Assembly (NCBI GenBank): GCA_018003015.1 | Contig: JAGNEZ010000012.1 | Span: 1 to 64,000, forward strand | Source: Phycisphaerae bacterium | GTDB lineage: Bacteria; Planctomycetota; Phycisphaerae; UBA1845; PWPN01 | DNA length: 64,000 nucleotides | Direction of reading: 5' to 3' | Part shown: in pieces, positions 1 through 7,707 of the stretch | Position numbering within the stretch: position 1 is the stretch's first letter | Layout of the letters: every line of letters starts with the position of its first letter | Position numbers and translations under genes: made by a program | Notes under the pieces: model-generated | Seen by the model: only the letters and a program-made list of their open reading frames with translations | What the model was told of the DNA's origin: nothing | Database searches by the model: none

Positions 1-327
1 GACGGCTTGTCCGTCGGTGTTGTGGTACTGATCGAAGGCCAGGACGACCGCGCGGTCGAGCAGCTCAGCGTTCAGGATATGGCGGAGGAGTATAGTCTCC
101 ATGGCCGCGTCCGTTTCCTGCAGGGGGAGTCGTCGGGGCACACCGAAGAACCACTTTGCGGCTCTCATGCCGATCGAGTTGTTCATTCGCGGGGACAGGT
201 AGGCATCAAGCGACAGTGGCTTGCCGGCGGGCTCGAAGCTGAAGCGGTCGGGTTCCTGGCAGGGTCTGGCCATCTGCCCCATGTGACAGTGGATGTCGAC
301 TCTGAGCGGGGCCGGATCCGGTGTCAC
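1..327 (-). CDS. Amidohydrolase (metal-dependent TIM-barrel hydrolase), N-terminal part only
   Basis: The reading frame is open from a GTG at 327 down to the window edge, giving 109 codons without a stop; the C-terminus lies outside. Residues 10-17 read VDIHCHMG, the HxH metal-binding start of the amidohydrolase-2 (PF04909) family. A later stretch, VVLAFDQYHNTDG, matches the second strand and loop usual in that family. The GTG start overlaps the TGA of the upstream RNase R gene as GTGA, so the two are probably translationally coupled. The substrate cannot be told from this fragment. Family membership is fairly secure. The true start could only be the GTG or an internal ATG at 282, which would remove the HxH motif, so the GTG is preferred. 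Confidence 0.78.
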   Translation of the reverse strand, partial: MTPDPAPLRVDIHCHMGQMARPCQEPDRFSFEPAGKPLSLDAYLSPRMNNSIGMRAAKWFFGVPRRLPLQETDAAMETILLRHILNAELLDRAVVLAFDQYHNTDGQAV

Positions 328-2558
328 CGGTGTGACCTCTTTCCTCGTTTCCGGCGTTTCTGGTTCCTGGCTGGTTTCTGGTTCCTGGCTGAAGGTAGTG
401 CGGGTTCGATTGCTGCCGCCGGCAGGGCCAACTGCAGTTCGCGTTCGGGCACGTTGACAGCCGCGATGGTGACGCGGAGCCTGTCTCCGATGGCGATTCG
501 CCGACCGCTTCGTTGACCGCGGATGAAGCCGCCGTTGACGTTGATGTCCCACCAATCGTCGGCCATTCCCTCGAATCGCAACAGCCCGTCGACCAGGTAC
601 CGTTGGAGCTGAACGAACAGGCCGACGTTGGTCACGCCGGCAACCACTCCGTCTTCCTCATCTCCCAGCCGCCGCTCCAGGAGCCGGAGGATCTTGATCT
701 GGCGCAGCTCCCGTTCGGCGGCCTCGGCATGTCGTTCGGTCGAGCTGCACCGTTTCCCGATAGCGGCCAGTTGGTCGGCGGTGGGCATCGAGGCCCGGTC
801 GCGGTGGCTCTTGAGACCGTTACTCAGGTATCGATCGAATGCCCGGTGGACTACCAGATCGGGGTAGCGCCGGATGGGCGAAGTGAAATGGGTGTAGTGC
901 TCGCTGGCGAGAGCGAAGTGGCCGATCATCTTGGATGAGTACTCGGCCTGGGCCATCGAGCGGAGGAGGGCGAGGTTGACCGAGAACGACTCCGGTCGGC
1001 CCTTGACCTTGTCGAGTAGACGGGTCATGTCTTCGCGGGTGATTCGGCGGGGTAAGCGGTGGCCGAGAATACGCAGGAAGCGGCCGAGTTTATCCTGCGC
1101 GTCGCCGGGCGGACTGGGGTGGATTCGCCGCAGGTGGGGGACTTCCAGGCGGGTGAACAGTTCCGCGACGGCCTCGTTCGCCTCGACCATGAACATCTCG
1201 ATGATGGTGTGGGAGAAGCTGGTATCCGTGGGGGCGACATCGATCACCTGGTCGTCGTCATCGAGAACCAGATCGACCTCGGGCAGGTCCAGGACGACCA
1301 TGCCGGCCGCCAGGCGCCGTTTGCGGATCAGCCGGGCGAGCTTGTCCATGCGTTGCAGGAGGGCGACGACGGGGGGGGTGAAGCCTGCGGTGCGGCCTGA
1401 GATGAGATCGGTTGCCTGGCCGTAGGTGAGTCGCTGGCTGGAGCGGATGACCGTGTTGGCGAAACGGGTTTTCTTCCGCTGTCCCCGGGTGTCGTATTCG
1501 ATGAAGACGCTCTTGGTGAGTCGATCCTGGGCTTCCTGGAGGCTGCAGAGCCCGTTGCTGAGGACTTCCGGGAGCATGGGGATGACATGTCGCGGGAAAT
1601 ACACGCTGTTTCCGCGGAGGCTGGCTTCGGCGTCGAGGGGTCCGCCGTCGCGCACGAACGTGGACACGTCCGCGATGTGGACGCCGAGCTCGAACCGGCC
1701 GGAGTCGAGGGTCCGGATGGAGATGGCGTCGTCGAAATCTCTGGCGTCATCCGGGTCGATGGTGACGATGGTGTGGGTCCGCAGGTCTTCTCGGCGGGTG
1801 AGTTCGTGGTCCAAGTCGTGGCCGGTGATGGCCGCCCGGGCATCTGCGAGAGCAGGCTGGGGGAACTCGGCCCGGAAGTGGTATTGGCGGATGATGCTGA
1901 GGGTATCGATTTCGGGATCGCCGTGTTTGCCGAGGATTTCGGTGATGACTCCTCTGGCCGGGCGGTTGGCGGACGGATACTCGGTGATTTCGATGACCAC
2001 CTGGTCGCCCGCCTTGGCCCGTGTTGCCCGGATATCGCTGATATAGACCGGTTCGTGGAGGACGCGGCCGTCGGGCTGGACGAGCCAATCGCGGCCGTGC
2101 CTGAGGAGTTCGCCGACAAAGCAGCTGGAGCCGCGTTCGCTGATTTCGACGATCTCGCCCTCGACGCGGGTGTCCACTCCGCCTTTGCCCCGGCGGGTGA
2201 TCTTGGCCACGACGCGGTCGCCGGTGAGTGCGCCCAGCGTAGCCGGGGGCGGGATGAACAGGTCGCCGTGTTCGGAAGGGGACTCGGGGACGACGAAGCC
2301 GAAGCCCCGCGGGTGGCCTCGAAAGACGCCCTCGATGCGTCCCGACACATGTGGCGACGGCAAGATGCAGTTGCCCCCGCCGAGGACCACCCGGCCGGCT
2401 CTCATCAGCGTTTTGACCGCCTCTCGGAAAGCGGGGTATTCCACTTCCTGGATGCCCATGGCCCGGGCGAGGGGGCGAGCGCGCTGCGGCCGATAGCTCC
2501 GATCGGCGAGGTGTCGGAGGATGCGATCCGAAATTGCGTTGCGGGGTTTGGTTTTCAT
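324..2558 (-). CDS. rnr: Ribonuclease R (RNB-family 3'-5' exoribonuclease)
   Basis: The 744-residue product degrades structured RNA hydrolytically from the 3' end in the cytoplasm. In order it shows an N-terminal winged-helix-like region (about 1-65), a cold-shock/OB domain (about 74-135), the RNB catalytic domain with the acidic metal site DPDDARDFDDA at 268-278, then HIADVSTFV and RRYPDLVVHRAF, and a C-terminal S1 domain (about 640-725). It ends in a basic tail rich in Arg and Lys, as RNase R does. The frame stays open upstream to 2648, but the ATG at 2558 fits the family start and lies 11 nt behind a promoter. It overlaps the downstream amidohydrolase by 4 nt. Confidence 0.95.
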   Translation of the reverse strand: MKTKPRNAISDRILRHLADRSYRPQRARPLARAMGIQEVEYPAFREAVKTLMRAGRVVLGGGNCILPSPHVSGRIEGVFRGHPRGFGFVVPESPSEHGDLFIPPPATLGALTGDRVVAKITRRGKGGVDTRVEGEIVEISERGSSCFVGELLRHGRDWLVQPDGRVLHEPVYISDIRATRAKAGDQVVIEITEYPSANRPARGVITEILGKHGDPEIDTLSIIRQYHFRAEFPQPALADARAAITGHDLDHELTRREDLRTHTIVTIDPDDARDFDDAISIRTLDSGRFELGVHIADVSTFVRDGGPLDAEASLRGNSVYFPRHVIPMLPEVLSNGLCSLQEAQDRLTKSVFIEYDTRGQRKKTRFANTVIRSSQRLTYGQATDLISGRTAGFTPPVVALLQRMDKLARLIRKRRLAAGMVVLDLPEVDLVLDDDDQVIDVAPTDTSFSHTIIEMFMVEANEAVAELFTRLEVPHLRRIHPSPPGDAQDKLGRFLRILGHRLPRRITREDMTRLLDKVKGRPESFSVNLALLRSMAQAEYSSKMIGHFALASEHYTHFTSPIRRYPDLVVHRAFDRYLSNGLKSHRDRASMPTADQLAAIGKRCSSTERHAEAAERELRQIKILRLLERRLGDEEDGVVAGVTNVGLFVQLQRYLVDGLLRFEGMADDWWDINVNGGFIRGQRSGRRIAIGDRLRVTIAAVNVPERELQLALPAAAIEPALPSARNQKPARNQKRRKRGKRSHR

Positions 2559-2569
2559 TGTGGCGGCAT

Positions 2570-2598
2570 ATGATAGCCGAATCTGGCTGCCCCGCCAA
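2570..2598 (-). promoter_or_regulatory. Promoter of rnr, near-leaderless
   Basis: On the minus strand TTGGCG (2598-2593), a 17-nt spacer and TATCAT (2575-2570) form a sigma70-like promoter. Only 11 nt separate the -10 hexamer from the ATG at 2558, and no Shine-Dalgarno sequence lies between, so the transcript would have almost no leader. Confidence 0.55.
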
Positions 2599-3082
2599 GC
2601 TGGCAGGGTCATGGAGATGCGGATCGACCTGCTCGGCGCGCCGTTCAAGCCGAAGGCCCCGGTTCCGCATGGGTTGTTTGGCCTTGCACATATTACTTGA
2701 TAATATAATAACGTTCTTACGATATATAGTATTATAAATCCTGCATTGGATGCGGGACCGGATGGACCAATGGAGATGCAGCGTTATGGCACAGCGTTGT
2801 CACCGCCCCGCCGGGGGGCGAATGGCGAAGCCGGACACGGCGGCCGAGGGCGAATCGCAGGTTGCTCGGCCGGTACTTGGATCGGCAACCCGGGGCAGCC
2901 GGCGAAAGCGTCGAACGCGTTGCCGGGGACAGGTTCAGCGGGCGGTTCTGGCTGTCGAATTGGCCGTCCAGGTCACCGAGGGCCGGCGACTGAGGCGAGC
3001 GGGAGTTCGGGTTGCCGGTACGGCGGTCCGATCCCGGCGTGGGCCGAAGGCGGCGTTTCCAGGCGTTCGGGAGCGAGAACGC
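2599..3082. other. Gene-less stretch between rnr and the winged-helix gene, with an AT-rich island
   Basis: No convincing gene lies here. A plus-strand frame runs from an ATG at 2750 into the winged-helix gene. Its translation is low in hydrophobic residues, full of Arg and Gly and shows no domain, so it is taken as non-coding, although a long N-terminal extension cannot be excluded. The striking part is the AT-rich block at about 2690-2740, described separately. Confidence 0.5.
2697..2736. promoter_or_regulatory. AT-rich island with TATAAT hexamers on both strands
   Basis: About 40 bases are nearly all A or T in an otherwise GC-rich sequence. The plus strand holds TTGATA at 2697-2702 and a perfect TATAAT at 2704-2709. 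The minus strand holds TATAAT at 2736-2731. This may be a strong promoter region, an easily melted site or a binding site for an AT-binding protein. The nearest plus-strand gene is the winged-helix regulator at 3083, some 350 nt away, which is far for an ordinary promoter. Confidence 0.45.
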
Positions 3083-3400
3083 ATGGCTCAGCAGGTGGTT
3101 CGCGGCATTGACGCGGCCAAGCTGGCTGGGATGCTGGCGGCCATTGCTCATCCTCAGCGGTTGACCATTCTGTTTCGCCTGCTGGCTTGCGAGGCCAGGC
3201 ACCAGTCGCTGGCCCGTGTCACGGGTCTGAAGGCAGGGCCCTTGTACTACCATCTTCGCGAGCTTCGAGCGGCGGGGTTGATCGGCCCGAAGGTCCGAGA
3301 CCTGTATGTGCTCACGCCGATGGGTACAGAGGTCGTTCTGGTGGCGGTGGCGTTTGGGCGGCTATGCGGCCGAGGGGGATCGGCGAAGGCGTTGCGGTAG
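3083..3400 (+). CDS. ArsR-like winged-helix DNA-binding protein
   Basis: The 105-residue product is almost entirely one winged helix-turn-helix domain. Residues about 12-30 hold the AAIAHPQRLTILFRLL helix typical of ArsR-family repressors. The recognition region is GLKAGPLYYHLRELRAAGLI, and the wing follows. No Cys-His metal site is seen, so the signal it senses is unknown. The start at 3083 is chosen because the domain begins just after it and GGGAG lies 9 nt upstream; the frame is open back to 2750. It stands alone, converging on bioB, so its targets cannot be read from context. Confidence 0.7.
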   Translation: MAQQVVRGIDAAKLAGMLAAIAHPQRLTILFRLLACEARHQSLARVTGLKAGPLYYHLRELRAAGLIGPKVRDLYVLTPMGTEVVLVAVAFGRLCGRGGSAKALR

Positions 3401-3475
3401 GGTTGGGCGGGATGAGGTGTTGGCTGGCCGAAAAGGGTGATGAGAGCCCCCCACCGCGACGTCCCATAATGTATG

Positions 3476-4606
3476 TTATGTTGCGTTCATCGCTGCGTGG
3501 GAGGTTAGGGCGGTCGGCTGGCCCGGCTTAAGGCCTGGCGGGCTGGGCTTTAGCTGGCCGGGGTACCCCGCGAGTTCGAGTCCCAGATCGCGAACCATCT
3601 GGCGGTCGGTTTCGGCGGCCCGCCCGCAGGTGGTCAAGTAGTTGCCTATGAGGAAGCCGCTCGCCCCGGCCGCGAAGATCCAGCTCTGCAGGTCGCGGAG
3701 GTTGGCTTCCCGCCCGCCGGCGATTCTGAGTTCTTGGGCGGGTAGGATGAATCGGTAGATGGCGATGATCTTGAGGCACTCGAGAGGCTCCGGGGGCTGA
3801 CGGCCCGCCAAGGGGGTTCCCGGGATGGGGATGAGGAAGTTGATGGGCACGACTTGCGGATTCAGGTTGCGCAGTTCGAAGGCCAGATCCAGCCGGTCCG
3901 ACCAGGTTTCGCCCATGCCAAACAGGGTTCCGCAGCACAGTTCGATTCCGGCCGCTCTGAGGTGCTGAAGCGTGGTGAGTCGCTGATCATAAGTATGTGT
4001 TGTGGTGATCTGCGGAAAGAACCGCCGGGAAGTCTGGAGGTTGTGGTTGTAGCGTTGGACGCCGAGTTCAGCCAGCCGCCGAGCCTGGTGATCGGTGACG
4101 ATACCGAGGCTGGCACAGGCTCGCAGATCACCCCGGGTCCGGAGTTGTCTGATCACTCGTCCGCAGGCCTCGATTTCCGCGTCCGTCGGACCCAAGCCGC
4201 TATGGACGATAGCGAAGCTGTCTGCCCCGCTGATGGCCGCTTCCTCGGCAGCGCGGAGCATCTCGGTCTCGGTCAGGTGCCCGCCACCGAGGACGTGTGT
4301 CGCGTAGTGGCCGGACTGGCTGCAGAAGGCACAGTCCTCGCTGCAGAGTCCGACCTTGCCGGCCGCGATACTGCAGCAGGACACCTTCCTGCCGAAGACC
4401 TGCTCCCGAATGCGGGTAGCCCCCACGAGAAGGTCCGGCAGACTATCCGGTCCGACCTCGTCGACCAGCCACTCGGCCAACGAGCGATTCACATCCTGGC
4501 CCGCGACGACCTTGCACGCCAGTGAGTGGATAGTCTCGGCAATCAAGGATTCGCCCCGGTTGGGTTGAGTCGACTGGATCTGCTCGCACGGGTACGGGGG
4601 GCTCAC
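3476..4606 (-). CDS. bioB: Biotin synthase
   Basis: This radical-SAM enzyme inserts sulfur into dethiobiotin, the last step of biotin synthesis. The 376-residue product has the [4Fe-4S] motif CSEDCAFC (C88, C92, C95), the YNHNLQTS block, and counterparts of the [2Fe-2S] ligands: Cys in RACASLG, Cys in ELCCG and Arg in RIAGGRE. FLIPIPGTPL and GNYLTT are further BioB landmarks. The GTG start overlaps the stop of the preceding membrane-protein gene by 4 nt, so bioB is the last gene of a minus-strand operon. No other biotin gene is in the window, so the dethiobiotin genes must lie elsewhere. Confidence 0.95.
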   Translation of the reverse strand: MSPPYPCEQIQSTQPNRGESLIAETIHSLACKVVAGQDVNRSLAEWLVDEVGPDSLPDLLVGATRIREQVFGRKVSCCSIAAGKVGLCSEDCAFCSQSGHYATHVLGGGHLTETEMLRAAEEAAISGADSFAIVHSGLGPTDAEIEACGRVIRQLRTRGDLRACASLGIVTDHQARRLAELGVQRYNHNLQTSRRFFPQITTTHTYDQRLTTLQHLRAAGIELCCGTLFGMGETWSDRLDLAFELRNLNPQVVPINFLIPIPGTPLAGRQPPEPLECLKIIAIYRFILPAQELRIAGGREANLRDLQSWIFAAGASGFLIGNYLTTCGRAAETDRQMVRDLGLELAGYPGQLKPSPPGLKPGQPTALTSHAAMNAT

Positions 4607-4977
4607 TTCCGGGCCGGACCTCCGGGCTCGCCTGGTCTATCCATGCCTCGCCCGAGCCGTCGAGCCTTCTGGACCGCCTCGGTTATACGTTCCAGGTCGA
4701 TGCCCTGGATCATGTCGATGCGGCCCATGACCTTGTTGAAGGCGTACACGTTCATTTTCTGGCCGCGTTCGCTGACCACCAGCAGCAGTTCAGTCGTGCC
4801 GTCCAGTTGAGCGCTGCTCATGGTGTAGCCTGGTGTTCGGTCGGTCTGGGCAAAGGCCATGGCGGTTCGCGGCTGGAAAGCGTTAAGGAGGAGTATCGCG
4901 GTGAGCAGGATGACGGCGGTGATGCTGAGCACGCCGATGGCGAAGTCTTTGGTGGTGAGGTGTTGTGAGGTGCTCAT
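4603..4977 (-). CDS. Small membrane-anchored protein in the bioB operon
   Basis: The 124-residue protein has a short cytoplasmic start, one hydrophobic helix (about 12-33, ending near NAFQPRTAMAFAQ), and an extracytoplasmic domain. That domain has a beta-rich stretch (TELLLVVSERGQKMNVYAFN) and a basic, Gly/Pro-rich tail. I do not recognise a named family. It overlaps the stop of the upstream 107-residue gene and the start of bioB by 4 nt each, so the three are co-translated. Its layout and the pattern SAQ followed by a hydrophobic strand and a K/H-x-x-x-A-W/F strand resemble its upstream neighbour, suggesting distant paralogy. Confidence 0.75.
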   Translation of the reverse strand: MSTSQHLTTKDFAIGVLSITAVILLTAILLLNAFQPRTAMAFAQTDRTPGYTMSSAQLDGTTELLLVVSERGQKMNVYAFNKVMGRIDMIQGIDLERITEAVQKARRLGRGMDRPGEPGGPARK

Positions 4978-5297
4978 CTGGCTTTCTCCCGATCCCGGTC
5001 TCGCTCGCGGAAGTCGCGTGCCAGGTCCCGGCTGTCCATGTAGATGAGGCCGATCGGATCCTCGACGGTTCGTGGGTATGGCATGACGCGCCAGGCGTGG
5101 AGAAGGTGATTAGCGCCATCGAGGACATAGACGGCGTCATTGCGCAGTTCGGCCTGGGCGGAGACCACTGCGAAGCCGGAACCGCCCCCCTCGACCTGGG
5201 CCATAGCGGCCGGTGGCGAGTAGGCCAAGAGGATGAGGCCGCTCAGCAGGAGCAGGTTCGCGCCGGCCAGCACGACGAACAAGGTATTCCTGGACAT
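4974..5297 (-). CDS. Small membrane-anchored protein, apparent paralogue of the next gene
   Basis: This 107-residue product has one hydrophobic helix (about 5-27, ending LAYSPPAAMAQ), a short extracytoplasmic domain with VVSAQ and a YVLDGANHLLHAWRV strand pair, and a highly charged Arg/Asp/Glu tail. The start at 5297 is chosen because AGGAGG lies 10 nt upstream. An alternative ATG at 5351 overlaps the previous stop as ATGA and adds 18 residues. The function is unknown. The shared layout with the 124-residue neighbour suggests a pair of related envelope proteins made from one transcript. Confidence 0.72.
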   Translation of the reverse strand: MSRNTLFVVLAGANLLLLSGLILLAYSPPAAMAQVEGGGSGFAVVSAQAELRNDAVYVLDGANHLLHAWRVMPYPRTVEDPIGLIYMDSRDLARDFRERDRDREKAR

Positions 5298-5347
5298 TGG
5301 TTTGAAGCCTCCTATCGGGAAGCCGCCGGTGGTCTTTGGGGCGCTAC

Positions 5348-5572
5348 TCATTTCAGGTTGGATCGCCGGGCGGGCTTGAAGGCCACTGCCAGGCAACACA
5401 CCATGAAGATGGCGGCCGCCAGCCATTCCACCGCGCTGCCCTTCTCGGTGGGTATCTTCGGCGCTGGTTCAGTGTAGCTCTGCCCCAGCAACGGCGCTAC
5501 CCAGACGGTCAGACCGAGAAGCCATGTCATCAGCAATCGCATGCCGCGCTCCAGAAGAGAATAGACATCCAA
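5348..5572 (-). CDS. Small two-helix membrane protein
   Basis: The product is 74 residues, or 64 if it starts at the second Met at 5542. It has two hydrophobic segments, about 11-30 and 48-66, joined by a short Pro-rich loop and ending in a basic cytoplasmic tail (KPARRSNLK). No family is recognised. It sits 20 nt after the HYExAFE gene and 50 nt before the 107-residue membrane protein, in the same direction, which supports a real operon member. Being short, it rests mainly on its membrane topology and spacing. Confidence 0.6.
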   Translation of the reverse strand: MDVYSLLERGMRLLMTWLLGLTVWVAPLLGQSYTEPAPKIPTEKGSAVEWLAAAIFMVCCLAVAFKPARRSNLK

Positions 5573-5592
5573 TGCCCGCTATTATGGAATCA

Positions 5593-6114
5593 TCAAGGCC
5601 CGGCTGCAAGGTCCCGGATGGGCGAGGCGATCCGGCGGAAGACCCTGGCCGACACGCTCAGGGTCTGCCAGCTCCCCGAACGCGGTCGGCAATGCCGCTC
5701 ATAGTCCGCCAGGGACACGCCGTAGAACGCGTAGCACTCTCCACGATAGGCGTGCAGCTCCCCTGCCGGCCATCGTTCGGGTGCTCCCTGTAGATGGTAG
5801 GTGAAGACGAATCGGGATTCGAACTCGCTCCCGAATACTTCCTGCCACTCCCCGAGGCCCTCGAGGTCTTCGCGTGTGACCCAGTTTTCCCAGTAGCGCT
5901 TGTTGCCCCTGGCTGTGGTGTAGGGAAACTGGCGGCCCTTGACATCGACGATCCAATGCGGACTGCTGCGGGGGTAGACCAGGAAATCGAAGGATTTGAC
6001 CCGGTTGTCGGTGATGACCGTCCTGCGGGTCTCGTCGATCGGAACGAACGGTACCCCCCTGCCACGAAGGTAGTCCGCGAACGCGGCCTCGTAATGGATC
6101 CGTCGCCGGAGCAT
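5593..6114 (-). CDS. HYExAFE-type protein with PD-(D/E)XK nuclease-like core
   Basis: The 173-residue product opens with HYEAAFADYLRGRGVPFVPI. I recognise this as the signature of a planctomycete protein group named HYExAFE after these residues. It then has SFDFLVY and WIVDVKGR, which together look like the Asp and Asp-x-Lys of a PD-(D/E)XK nuclease fold. Next comes a Trp/Arg-rich stretch (NKRYWENWVTREDLEGL). A nuclease role is inferred only from that pattern. It lies 60 nt after hisS and 20 nt before a small membrane-protein gene on the same strand. Confidence 0.75.
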   Translation of the reverse strand: MLRRRIHYEAAFADYLRGRGVPFVPIDETRRTVITDNRVKSFDFLVYPRSSPHWIVDVKGRQFPYTTARGNKRYWENWVTREDLEGLGEWQEVFGSEFESRFVFTYHLQGAPERWPAGELHAYRGECYAFYGVSLADYERHCRPRSGSWQTLSVSARVFRRIASPIRDLAAGP

Positions 6115-6174
6115 CTTCGATGTTGCGGAGCTGGCATTCCCGTCTAGGCGGCTGACCCGTTGGCGGGCAACGGG

Positions 6175-7467
6175 CTACGGTGGAAAGCCGTCGAGGGGAA
6201 CTTCGGACTGTTGTCCGGTAGCCAGGTTCTTCACCACCAGGGCTTTCCGGTCCTGGTATTCTGCTCCCACGATGACCGCCTTGGCCGCCTGCCGGGTGGA
6301 AGCCTGCTTCAGCTGCTTGCCGATCGCCTGCCGCCGGTAGCTGAACTCGGCGCCGCGTCCGGCCCTTCGCAACCTGGCGGTCAGCTCGATCACCACCGGG
6401 AAGAGGCTTTCTTCGGCGTCGATCACGAAGTAGTCGAGCCGGCTGGTGACCTTGGCGGAGGCCGGAAGCCGGCCCAGGTCGTTGAGCAGGTCGAGAATGA
6501 CGACATCGCTCGATCCGAATCCCAATCCGGACATCGGCGGGCCGCCCAGGGCCTGGAGCAGGTGATCGTACCGCCCCCCGCCGCAGATCGCCCGCTGCAA
6601 ACCGGCCTTCCCGAAACCTTCGAACACCACCCCGGTATAGTATGCCAGGCCGCGAACCACGCCCATGTCGAACGTGCAGTAGTCGCTGACGCCCATCAGT
6701 GCCAGGGTGTCAAACAACGACCGCAACCGGGCGACTTCTGCTTCGGCGGCTTCATTTCCCCGGCCGAGTGCTGCCAGATCGCAGAGGCCGGACTCCCCTT
6801 TTGCCTGAACGATGGTTTCGAGGTCGGATCGCTCCTCGGCGCTTCGCGTCACCTTGTCGAGCACTTCCGCGTATGCCTCCGGAGGCAGCTTGTCGCGCTT
6901 GTCGAGCACGACGTAGAGATCGGCATGCCGTTCGGGGGCGAAGCCCTTGGCGGTGAGCAGTGCAGCCAGCAGTGACCGCGAGTTGATCTTCATCACGCAG
7001 TCGGCCGGGGTCAGTCCGACGTACCGGAAGAAATCCAGGACGACGAGAATGCACTCGGCATCGGCCAGGACGTCGTCCACGCCGACGATGTCCGCGTTCC
7101 ACTGGAAGAATTCTCGCTGCCGTCCGCGCTGGGGTTTTTCGGCCCGGCAAACCCGGGGTACGCTGAACCACTTGATCGGGCGGGGCAGCGACTGGGCCTT
7201 GGCGCAGATCATCCGGGCCAGTGTCGGAGTCATCTCCGGCCGAATGGCGAGTTCCCGATCGCCTCGATCCACAAAATGGAACAACTCGGAGACGATCCCT
7301 TCGCCGCTCTTGGCCTTGAACAGGTCCAGGTACTCGAAAATCGGACCGTCATATTCCTCAAATCCATTGCGAAGCGACACATCCCGCCAGGCCTGGAGGA
7401 TCCAGTTACGGACGGCCATATCCTCCGGGTAGAAATCGCGCGTGCCTTTGACTGCCTGGAACTTCAT
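6175..7467 (-). CDS. hisS: Histidyl-tRNA synthetase
   Basis: The 430-residue class II aminoacyl-tRNA synthetase charges tRNA-His. The start at the ATG at 7467 gives MKFQAVKGTRDFYPED, the usual HisS beginning; the open frame continues far upstream but is not protein-like. Class II motif 2 appears as the FRAEKPQRGRQREFFQWNAD region, here VCRAEKPQRGRQREFFQWNAD. HisS blocks GLAYYTGVVFEGF and ICGGGRYDHLL follow, then a C-terminal anticodon-binding domain. It is first in the minus-strand run leading to bioB and diverges from rsmD. Its promoter ends 9 nt before the start codon. Confidence 0.96.
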   Translation of the reverse strand: MKFQAVKGTRDFYPEDMAVRNWILQAWRDVSLRNGFEEYDGPIFEYLDLFKAKSGEGIVSELFHFVDRGDRELAIRPEMTPTLARMICAKAQSLPRPIKWFSVPRVCRAEKPQRGRQREFFQWNADIVGVDDVLADAECILVVLDFFRYVGLTPADCVMKINSRSLLAALLTAKGFAPERHADLYVVLDKRDKLPPEAYAEVLDKVTRSAEERSDLETIVQAKGESGLCDLAALGRGNEAAEAEVARLRSLFDTLALMGVSDYCTFDMGVVRGLAYYTGVVFEGFGKAGLQRAICGGGRYDHLLQALGGPPMSGLGFGSSDVVILDLLNDLGRLPASAKVTSRLDYFVIDAEESLFPVVIELTARLRRAGRGAEFSYRRQAIGKQLKQASTRQAAKAVIVGAEYQDRKALVVKNLATGQQSEVPLDGFPP

Positions 7468-7476
7468 GGTGGGCGA

Positions 7477-7505
7477 ATTGTACGGTTCCGTTGGGGTGGC
7501 AGCAA
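7477..7505 (-). promoter_or_regulatory. Promoter of hisS, leaderless
   Basis: Minus strand TTGCTG (7505-7500), a 17-nt spacer, then TACAAT (7482-7477). The ATG follows after 9 nt, which puts the expected transcription start at or next to the start codon; no ribosome-binding site is present. Confidence 0.6.
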
Positions 7506-7707
7506 CCGGCCCGCGGTTGCCGACGGGCGACCCATCTAAAAACCCAGCGCATGGCGATGGCAGGCGATGTGAGGTGTGACGTTCGATCGCGACTAGGTCA
7601 GGCGTGTCTCCGATTACCCGGCAGGCCAAGCCGCGGTGTGGCGTGGAACCGCCGGCCTGGCCAATCGCCATCTGCACGGTCGGCGTCGAGTCTGGTATAG
7701 TGTCGCC

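Noticed and set aside
1587-2573. Long plus-strand reading frame opposite rnr
   Set aside because: It is antisense to a well-supported RNase R gene, shows no domain, and arises from the GC-rich codon bias of the other strand.
2750-3082. 111-residue N-terminal extension of the winged-helix protein
   Set aside because: Low-complexity Arg/Gly-rich translation without structure; a ribosome-binding site precedes the internal start at 3083.
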